This document shows positions 58,454-64,000 of a stretch of DNA of 64,000 nucleotides, piece after piece; position 1 is the first letter of the stretch, and the number at the start of each line of letters is the position of its first letter. The stretch is from contig JAIPJY010000003.1 in assembly GCA_021733925.1 (NCBI GenBank), forward strand, positions 62,001 to 126,000, given 5' to 3'. The notes under the pieces are model-generated. The model saw nothing but the letters and a program-made list of their open reading frames with translations. It had not been told where the DNA came from and searched no databases. The position numbers were made by a program, and so were the translations under genes. The stretch is from Prosthecobacter sp. Its GTDB lineage: Bacteria; Verrucomicrobiota; Verrucomicrobiia; Verrucomicrobiales; Verrucomicrobiaceae.

Positions 58454-58827
58454 TCGCGGTCGCGACTGAATTGGTTTAAAGTTTCCTCAAAGAGCTGCAT
58501 GCCACGCAGCTTGGATTTCAATCCGGCGAGCAGCAGCAGGCCGAGAAAAAGATGAATGCCAGCACCGGCTAGCGCCACCCGAGTCCAGGGCCAGCCGTTG
58601 GATTCGGCAATGATATAGACCAGTGCGGGAGCGGCCAGCATCCACCCAATGCCAAAGGCGGCAAAAGCCAGCATGACCATGCCGGTGAGATTGATGAGGC
58701 GGCTGCCGGCTTCCTGCCCTTCGATGTGCAGCAGGCGTCCACGTGCCTCAATGTACAGGGCCACGGCACGCAGCAGTCCTGTTGCGCTGGCGCGTTCCTC
58801 GGGGGCGGGCGGCGTGCCTGGGTTCAT
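58426..58827 (-). CDS. Holin-X/DUF1469-like (phage holin superfamily) membrane protein
   Basis: 133 residues from the ATG at 58827; the longer frame to 59112 overlaps the next gene and lacks homology. Residues 15-45 (LLRAVALYIEARGRLLHIEGQEAGSR as a helix) lead into two membrane helices at about 47-72 and 82-102, then a charged C-terminal helix. This is the layout of the YqjE/DUF1469 group, which usually sits with YqjD-type proteins, and such a gene is indeed next upstream. Cell-envelope role assumed, not phage-derived. Confidence 0.75.
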   Translation of the reverse strand: MNPGTPPAPEERASATGLLRAVALYIEARGRLLHIEGQEAGSRLINLTGMVMLAFAAFGIGWMLAAPALVYIIAESNGWPWTRVALAGAGIHLFLGLLLLAGLKSKLRGMQLFEETLNQFSRDREWLIRNKND

Positions 58828-58849
58828 GAAATGGGGGCGCGATGAAAGA

Positions 58850-59215
58850 TCAGCGACGAAGAATGGCCCCGACGACAAAACCAATGCCAAAGGCCGTGAG
58901 CAGCGCCTGCAGCGGCTTCTCACGGGCGAATTTTTCCGCCTCGGCACGCAGATCATCATACCGTACACGCGCTTCACTGAAAGTGTGGTCGGCGAATTCA
59001 CCGGCCTTTTCCTTGATGTCGGTGGCCTTCTGCTCTGCGGTGTCGCGGAACTGCTGCGCCCGTGATTCTGCAGCAGTGCGGAATTCGGATGCCTTCTGCG
59101 CTGCTGCTGCACGCAGCTCCTCGGCGGCTTTCAAAGCGCTGGCTTTCGCGGCTTGAAAAGGGTCATGCGGAGGACTGCTGCCGAAGGCGGATTCTGCGAT
59201 GGGGTTGTCAGTCAT
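58850..59215 (-). CDS. YqjD/DUF883-like protein
   Basis: 121 residues from the ATG at 59215 (an in-frame ATG at 59242 adds nine). A long Ala/Glu/Lys/Arg amphipathic helix (residues 20-95, coiled-coil type) is followed by a single C-terminal membrane helix with small-residue pattern FGIGFVVGAILRR. This is the layout of E. coli YqjD/ElaB-type tail-anchored proteins, which bind ribosomes at the membrane in stationary phase. First of the small envelope trio preceding the pilT genes. Confidence 0.8.
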   Translation of the reverse strand: MTDNPIAESAFGSSPPHDPFQAAKASALKAAEELRAAAAQKASEFRTAAESRAQQFRDTAEQKATDIKEKAGEFADHTFSEARVRYDDLRAEAEKFAREKPLQALLTAFGIGFVVGAILRR

Positions 59216-59330
59216 GGTGCAAAAAAGGGTGTGGGGTGTCATGCAAGGCTGGGCGCCTGCTTTATATCCCTGATTAAAGACGGTCTCTCACCGTTGGCGA
59301 GAGGAAAAAACAGTTGGGCGATTTCTTCGC

Positions 59331-59954
59331 TCAGGAGCTGCGCACCGCGCTCCGAGGGGCACTTTTCCGCATGGCGGGCACCGGCAGTCTGCGTCTTGCG
59401 AGCAGCAAGGAACGCTGCAGAGCAGCATTATGCTGCCTGCCGCTGGCGATTTCCGCCTTTGCCGCAGCAAGTTCTGTCTCAAGAGATTGGATGCGCAACG
59501 AATCCATGGTGGGCAGCCCGGGCTGGGATGGAGGGGGCGGCTTGGGCAGCGCGGCAGTGACTGGCGCTGGAAGCACCATGGCTGACGGCTTGGCGGAAAG
59601 GGCGGCTTCCAGTTCTGAAATTCTGGCGAGTGCCTTCTTGTGAGCCTCATTCAAATCCTTCAGGGCATGCGTGCCGCCCTGATCAGATTGCTGCAGCTTG
59701 TGTGAGAATTCGCTGCGGAGAGCATCAAACTGACGCTGGGTTTTGGCTCTCCATGACATGGCATCATGGTGAATGGAGGTCACTTCCATCTGCTGCAGTG
59801 CCGCCTGCTTTTCCATCCTCGCGTTTTCAACGCGCATGCGGCGGTTTGAGCGGGATAGCAGGAAGATGCGAATCAGGGATATTAAAAACAGTCCAGCGAC
59901 GATGATGAGGCCAAAAAGCAAAATCTGAATGTCCTGAGGCAATACTCTATTCAT
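59331..59954 (-). CDS. Single-pass membrane protein with coiled coil (paralogue 1)
   Basis: 207 residues. A membrane helix at about 11-33 is followed by a basic stretch (RSNRRMRVENARMEKQ), a coiled-coil region to about 120, a Pro/Ala linker (PAPVTAALPKPPPPSQP) and a short second helix, ending Arg-rich. A neighbouring gene has the same layout and similar residues in the membrane helix and the SWR.K.QR.FD(A/S)(L/F)R.E motif, so they are paralogues. A -35/-10 lies 5 bp from the start. Function unknown. Confidence 0.7.
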   Translation of the reverse strand: MNRVLPQDIQILLFGLIIVAGLFLISLIRIFLLSRSNRRMRVENARMEKQAALQQMEVTSIHHDAMSWRAKTQRQFDALRSEFSHKLQQSDQGGTHALKDLNEAHKKALARISELEAALSAKPSAMVLPAPVTAALPKPPPPSQPGLPTMDSLRIQSLETELAAAKAEIASGRQHNAALQRSLLLARRRLPVPAMRKSAPRSAVRSS

Positions 59955-59959
59955 GCATT

Positions 59960-59988
59960 TTTATGAAGCAAAGGGTGTTCAAAATCAA
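59960..59988 (-). promoter_or_regulatory. Candidate sigma70 promoter, leaderless geometry
   Basis: On the minus strand TTGATT (59988-59983), 17-bp spacer, CATAAA (59965-59960), then 5 bp to the ATG at 59954. An inverted repeat AAGTCCTT/AAGGACTT (59998-60038) lies just upstream. Confidence 0.45.
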
Positions 59989-60054
59989 ATTTGTGTGAAG
60001 TCCTTCGCTTTAGCGGAATTTCAATCACCCAAGGACTTTCTGCTTTGGTGCGAT

Positions 60055-60492
60055 TTAAGAAATGTTCAGCGCCGGAACGGGCAGCACAGAGCTCTCTTCT
60101 AGCTCAACATTTTCTGTCACCGCGAATGATGCGGGCATGGAGGGTGCTGAAAATGCAACTGGCTTGGCGGGCTTGCTGATAATTCCTGCACTCTGCTGGA
60201 TATCCTGATAACGTTGTTCGGATTCTTCCAGACGTTTGGAGGACTCCGCGCGAAAAGAATCAAACATGCGCTGCATTTCTCCGCGCCAGGCATTGGAATC
60301 CGAGCGGACTGAGAGGATCGCCTGCTGCTGGCTGAGCACCTGCTGTTCCATTTTAGAAGTACTCTGGCGCAGTTTGGCATTGGTACGGAGCAGAAACAGA
60401 ATCCGCACCATCGCGATCAGCAGCAGGCCACCGACCACTGCTAAACTCAGCTTAAGCGTAGGTACATCAAGAGCAATTTGGGAAAGGTCCAT
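60055..60492 (-). CDS. Single-pass membrane protein with coiled coil (paralogue 2)
   Basis: 145 residues from the ATG at 60492, picked because it gives the same distance to the membrane helix as in the paralogue; ATG at 60510 and TTG at 60528 are alternatives. Membrane helix about 15-36, then LRQSTSKMEQQVLSQQQ coiled coil, the shared NAWRGEMQRMFDSFRAE motif and a Pro/Ser-rich end without the second helix. Sits between its paralogue and the sulfatase gene. Confidence 0.65.
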   Translation of the reverse strand: MDLSQIALDVPTLKLSLAVVGGLLLIAMVRILFLLRTNAKLRQSTSKMEQQVLSQQQAILSVRSDSNAWRGEMQRMFDSFRAESSKRLEESEQRYQDIQQSAGIISKPAKPVAFSAPSMPASFAVTENVELEESSVLPVPALNIS

Positions 60493-60545
60493 AGGGAAAG
60501 ATGGGAGCATGTTTTGTTCCAAATTCAATATTGCATCTTATTTTT

Positions 60546-62252
60546 TTACTCCTTCCCGTTTTTGCTTCCTTTCTTTGTATTCGACTTTTTCCAAGCGCCG
60601 ACGGGCAGCACTTGCGCCCGTGCAGCCCAGGCATCCCAAGCGGTGGCCATGGTTCGGACGCGATCTGGTTCAGCAGCGGCAAGGTCATGCAACTCGGCGC
60701 GGTCCAAATCAATGTTGTAGAGTTCCCAGGGTTTGTCGGCCTTCGCCACAAGTTTCCATGGGCCGGCGCGATGAGCACGGTTGCCTTCATGTTCCCAGAA
60801 GATGGAACGCGTGCTTGGTTTTTGGCCTTGAAAGGCAGGAATCAAACTGATGCCTTCTTTGGGGCGGATCGTCTGGCCGTTGAATTCGGCGGGATAGTTT
60901 GCTCCGGCCACGTCGGCGCAGGTGGCCATAAGATCAATGAGGTGGCCGGGTTGCGTCTCGATTTTGCCATCTTGCGCATCTGGAATCCCGGCTGGCCAGT
61001 GAGCGATGAGCGGTGTGGAGATGCCGCCCTCATGCACAAAATGTTTGTACATGCGGTGCGGCGTGTTGGAGACGTTGGCCCACGCTTCGCCATAGGCGAT
61101 GTAGTCGTTCGGTCCGCCCGGCATGATGCCCTGGCCCTGCTTCACCGGCTGACCATCGCGTGTTTGTTTGGGGATGACGTCGAGACGAATCGCATCCTGT
61201 GCGATGACGGGAAATGTCTGCGTGTTGAACTTCGGAGGCATGGCCTGGCGTCCAATGCCTTCCTGGCAGCCGCCATTGTCCTGGAGAAAGAGAATCAGGG
61301 TGTTTTGCAGCATGCCCTTTTTTTCCAGCGTTCCGACCACACGACCGATGCCCTGATCCATGCGGTCGATCATGGCGGCATAAACTTCCATGCAGCGCGT
61401 CTCCCATGCTTTGTCTTTCACCTGCGTCCAGTCGCCGAACGTGGGAGAGAGTTCCGCATTCTTCGCGATCAATCCCATCTGCTGCATGCGAAGCAGCCGT
61501 GCCTGCCGCATGGATTCATAGCCTGCATCATACTTGCCTTTGTATTTGGCCACGTCTTCCGGCAGCGCGTGCATGGGCCAGTGGGCGGCGGTGTAGGCCA
61601 TGTACATGAAGAAGGGCTTGTCCTTTTGTGTGCTGGCATGTTCGTCAATGAAGCGAATCGCATGGTCGCTGATGGCATCGGTGTAGTAATACTGCTTGGG
61701 CTGGTACTCGGGATCGGCGAAGGGCGAAATCATCGTGTCATCGCGTGTCAGTGTGCCTGGATCATAGAAGCTGCCTGCTCCGGTGATCGTGCCATAGAAG
61801 CGGTCGAAGCCGCGATGCATCGGCCAGTTGAACTTGGGGCCTTCTGACTGTGCATGCTTCGTGACATGCCATTTGCCCACGGCATAAGTCCGGTAGCCTG
61901 CGGGCTTTAACACTTCGGCGATGGTCACGCAGTGGTTGTTCAAATCACCGCGATAACCATCCTTTCCACGGTCTTCCATCATGTGTCCGATGCCCGCCTG
62001 ATGCGGATACAGCCCTGTCAGCAGCGAGGCGCGCGTGGGGCAGCAGCGTCCCGCATTGTAGAACTGGCTGAGTCGTACCCCTCCCTGCGCCAGTCGGTTC
62101 AGGTTGGGCGTTTGGATTTCCCCACCGTAGCAGCCAAGGTCTGAGAAGCCCATGTCGTCTGACATGATGAGGATGATGTTGGGCTGGGCCGCATCTGCGG
62201 AGGCAGCCGATAGCAAGAGAGACGCGAGTAAGGTGCAAAAGCGGTTGGGCAT
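60546..62252 (-). CDS. Secreted sulfatase (arylsulfatase family)
   Basis: 568 residues with a signal peptide ending near residue 22. The metal-site aspartates lie in IILIMSDDMGFSDLGCYG. The sulfatase signature CCPTRASLLTG at residues 70-80 places the formylglycine-forming Cys at 70 (C-x-P-x-R), and GKWH follows later. The C-terminal part (REIDLMATCADVAG-like, HEGNRAHRAGPWKLVAK) is typical of the arylsulfatase A/B group abundant in PVC bacteria. It hydrolyses sulfate esters, probably on sulfated polysaccharides. No maturase gene is in the window. Confidence 0.95.
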   Translation of the reverse strand: MPNRFCTLLASLLLSAASADAAQPNIILIMSDDMGFSDLGCYGGEIQTPNLNRLAQGGVRLSQFYNAGRCCPTRASLLTGLYPHQAGIGHMMEDRGKDGYRGDLNNHCVTIAEVLKPAGYRTYAVGKWHVTKHAQSEGPKFNWPMHRGFDRFYGTITGAGSFYDPGTLTRDDTMISPFADPEYQPKQYYYTDAISDHAIRFIDEHASTQKDKPFFMYMAYTAAHWPMHALPEDVAKYKGKYDAGYESMRQARLLRMQQMGLIAKNAELSPTFGDWTQVKDKAWETRCMEVYAAMIDRMDQGIGRVVGTLEKKGMLQNTLILFLQDNGGCQEGIGRQAMPPKFNTQTFPVIAQDAIRLDVIPKQTRDGQPVKQGQGIMPGGPNDYIAYGEAWANVSNTPHRMYKHFVHEGGISTPLIAHWPAGIPDAQDGKIETQPGHLIDLMATCADVAGANYPAEFNGQTIRPKEGISLIPAFQGQKPSTRSIFWEHEGNRAHRAGPWKLVAKADKPWELYNIDLDRAELHDLAAAEPDRVRTMATAWDAWAARAQVLPVGAWKKSNTKKGSKNGKE

Positions 62253-62395
62253 GGCAGGGAATGAGAGGTAACGGCTGCAAACGAAGCCGCGATGAGTTTC
62301 TCACAGGGACATTTTTGTTTGCCCCAGATGCTGCCTAGTCAGAGACAAACGTTGATTTGTCACGAAGCACTGAGCTCCAGAATTTGCTGCGAACC

Positions 62396-63022
62396 TCACT
62401 TCACCTTCGCCACATCCACCACGTTGAGCTGAATGAACTGGCCGTTGAAAGGCTGCGGGGCAGGTGAGACTTCGGGGACGACGAGTTTGGCGAAGTTGGT
62501 GATCATGTGCCCGTTCTGGCCGTCGCCGTGAAGGGTGAGCGTGGCGCCGCCTTCGACCTCGATGGTGGCGGTGTAGTCGATGGTGAAGATCTTGTGGCCC
62601 ACCTTGTCCTGGCGATTGAAGAAGAAATGCTGTGCCGGGGCGGAGACGGTGATCTGGTAGATGTTGTAAGTGGCGTTGTTGGGTGTGCCGCCGACGTAGA
62701 AGTACTCGCCCACCTGCTGGCCGTCTTTGTACATCATGGGCTCCACCACGCCGCGCACGCGGAGGGTGACCTTGTAGCGCTTGCCGGGCTCGCCGCCAAA
62801 CTTGCGCACATCCGTGAACTTGTCGTTGGTCGCGGGATCGTCCGTCGCCCGGGCGGAGATGCCGTCGGCACCGGGCTTGGGGTTTTCCGGCATGGGGTCC
62901 TTGCAGGCGAATTCGAAACGGTAGCCATCCAGACTGGCGGCGACGGCTTTCAAATCCTCCGCTTGAGAAGCTGGTGCGATGCAGAGGGTGATGGCGAGGA
63001 GGAGGGTGGAAAGGCGGTGCAT
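62396..63022 (-). CDS. Secreted protein of unknown function
   Basis: 208 residues from the ATG at 63022, where a signal peptide (MHRLSTLLLAITLCIAPASQA) starts; the ATG at 63076 adds 18 residues in front. The mature part is beta-rich with alternating hydrophobic residues (YKVTLRVRGVVEP, YNIYQITVSAP, IFTIDYTATIEVEGGATLTLHGDGQN), resembling a jelly-roll or lectin-like sandwich. Family not recognised. It is divergent from the helicase gene and follows none of its neighbours closely. Confidence 0.7.
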   Translation of the reverse strand: MHRLSTLLLAITLCIAPASQAEDLKAVAASLDGYRFEFACKDPMPENPKPGADGISARATDDPATNDKFTDVRKFGGEPGKRYKVTLRVRGVVEPMMYKDGQQVGEYFYVGGTPNNATYNIYQITVSAPAQHFFFNRQDKVGHKIFTIDYTATIEVEGGATLTLHGDGQNGHMITNFAKLVVPEVSPAPQPFNGQFIQLNVVDVAKVK

Positions 63023-63042
63023 AAATGGTTGGTAGGGTGAAC

Positions 63043-63085
63043 CGACGAAACGAAGCGAGTGGATGGAATCCACCAACGTTCGTCG
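63043..63085. repeat. Nested imperfect palindrome in a divergent intergenic region
   Basis: Outer arms CGACGAAACG / CGTTCGTCG (one bulged base) enclose a perfect GTGGAT-gga-ATCCAC hairpin. It lies between the secreted-protein gene and the helicase gene and would affect both 5' regions. Confidence 0.5.
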
Positions 63086-63126
63086 AAAAAGGTGAAGATC
63101 TGGTCTATAGCGTGAGGCTTCACTTC

Positions 63127-64000
63127 ATGCCTGCCCCCACCGCGCTCCCCATCTGGAAGATTCACGCTGACATCCTGCGCACGCTGCAAGGGGGCAATCG
63201 ACTGGTTCTGGTGGCCCCGACGGGTTCGGGCAAGACGACGCAGGTGCCGCAGATGCTGCTGGATGCTGGCGTGGCAGGGGACAAGATGATCGTGGTGCTG
63301 CAGCCGCGCCGCGTGGCCGCACGCACGGTGGCGGCACGCGTGGCTTCAGAGCGTGCGGGCAAGCTCGGCGCGGAGGTGGGTTATCAAATTCGCTTTGATG
63401 ATCACACCAGCGTCGGCACGCGCATTTGCTTTGTCACGGAGGGCATCCTGCTGCGCTGGCTGCAGGATGATCGCACGCTGGGGAATATTGGTGCGGTGGT
63501 CTTCGATGAGTTCCATGAGCGCAACCTGCTCAGCGATGTCGCACTGGCCTTGGTGAAGCATTTGCAGCAGAGCCAGCGGCCCGATCTGGTGATGCTGGTG
63601 ATGTCTGCCACGCTCGATGCGGAGCCGGTGGCGGCGTATTTGAACTCGTGCCCGATCCTCGTTTCAGAAGGGCAGAGCTATCCTGTGGAAGTGGACTATT
63701 TGCCGATGCCTGACCAGCGCCCGTTCACGGTGCAGGCGGCGGAAGCGGTGGAGCGCATCATCCATGAAGGTGATCCTGGCGACATCCTCGTCTTCATGCC
63801 GGGGCGTGGCGAGATCAATGGCACCCTGGACGCGCTGAGAGGCCTGCGAACGCAGGAGCGTGTGGCGTGCATACCCTTGCATGGCGAACTGGAGCCGCAG
63901 GAGCAGGATCGAGCCTTTGCCCCGAACGCGCTGCGCAAAGTCATCGTGGCCACCAATGTGGCCGAGACCAGCATCACCATCGACGGCATCCGCCACGTGG
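63127..64000 (+). CDS. hrpB: ATP-dependent RNA helicase HrpB-type (partial, runs off right edge)
   Basis: 291 N-terminal residues of a protein normally about 800 long, ATG at 63127. Motif I APTGSGKTTQVPQ, motif Ia QPRRVAARTVAARVA, motif II DEFHER (HrpB-type variant of DEAH), motif III MSATLD, and motif V ATNVAETSITIDG are all visible in order. DEAH/RHA-type helicase; cellular role of HrpB is poorly defined. It continues beyond the window. Confidence 0.93.
   Translation, partial: MPAPTALPIWKIHADILRTLQGGNRLVLVAPTGSGKTTQVPQMLLDAGVAGDKMIVVLQPRRVAARTVAARVASERAGKLGAEVGYQIRFDDHTSVGTRICFVTEGILLRWLQDDRTLGNIGAVVFDEFHERNLLSDVALALVKHLQQSQRPDLVMLVMSATLDAEPVAAYLNSCPILVSEGQSYPVEVDYLPMPDQRPFTVQAAEAVERIIHEGDPGDILVFMPGRGEINGTLDALRGLRTQERVACIPLHGELEPQEQDRAFAPNALRKVIVATNVAETSITIDGIRHV

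Noticed and set aside
60501-61847. 448-codon plus-strand ORF opposite the sulfatase
   Set aside because: The opposite strand has the full set of sulfatase motifs; the 448-codon frame shows no recognisable motif and mirrors it.
1-64000. tRNA, rRNA, CRISPR arrays, integrases and insertion sequences
   Set aside because: Looked for conserved arms, repeat-spacer patterns and transposase motifs on both strands and saw none; a short or divergent RNA gene could still be missed by eye.

Overview
The window looks like chromosomal DNA of a Verrucomicrobiota bacterium (Verrucomicrobiaceae/Prosthecobacter-like). This is inferred from gene content: giant autotransporter-type beta-strand-repeat proteins ending in PEP-CTERM sorting signals, a DUF1501 protein beside a PVC-type haem-binding dehydrogenase, a DUF5722 protein, a secreted sulfatase, and very few Shine-Dalgarno sequences. 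No tRNA, rRNA, CRISPR array or intact insertion sequence was seen.

Layout. 1-5.5 kb: edge-truncated membrane permease, secreted beta-helix protein, di-haem cytochrome c peroxidase and a secreted protein of unknown function. 5.5-21 kb: four co-directional minus-strand genes (AraC-family regulator, HAD phosphatase, a 2883-residue and a ~1520-residue PEP-CTERM beta-repeat protein). The last three are each preceded by a gapless 70-bp element carrying three AGAC cores at exact 21-bp spacing. This is the strongest candidate for an undescribed regulatory system here, because 21-bp direct half-site spacing is typical of AraC-family operators. 21-30 kb: DUF5722 protein, a 53-residue Cys-rich protein whose start codon overlaps the divergent gene's start, an ADP-forming acyl-CoA synthetase and an RND efflux pair, closed by a REP-like palindrome pair. 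30-36 kb: Tat-exported pyruvyl-transferase-like protein, DUF2625, an Fe-S protein pair, a response regulator of NtrC architecture without the GAFTGA loop, and divergently from it a disordered His/Gly/Arg-rich secreted protein. 36-44.5 kb: a 1220-residue ABC half-transporter with N-terminal sensory-type domains, a second REP-like copy, an orphan antitoxin-like ORF, a probably frameshifted membrane gene, DsbD, a CDGSH protein, PyrD and an SGNH esterase. 44.5-47.2 kb: rpmJ-rpsM-rpsK-rpsD (without rpoA/rplQ) closed by a strong terminator, then DUF971 and a conserved hypothetical. 47-54 kb: YjbQ, peroxiredoxin, DUF1501/PVC dehydrogenase pair and Lnt. 54-63 kb: a minus-strand series with two PilT paralogues, several small membrane/coiled-coil proteins and a sulfatase. 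The window ends inside an HrpB-type helicase gene.

How the genes work together: envelope and extracellular functions dominate (surface repeat proteins, sulfatase, beta-helix protein, DsbD, Lnt, RND pump, PilT motors). Most start codons lack an SD sequence, and at least three genes have a plausible -35/-10 only 5-6 nt from the start codon, which suggests leaderless transcripts. The longest intergenic stretch is the 300 bp at 20975-21274, which is described as its own entry.
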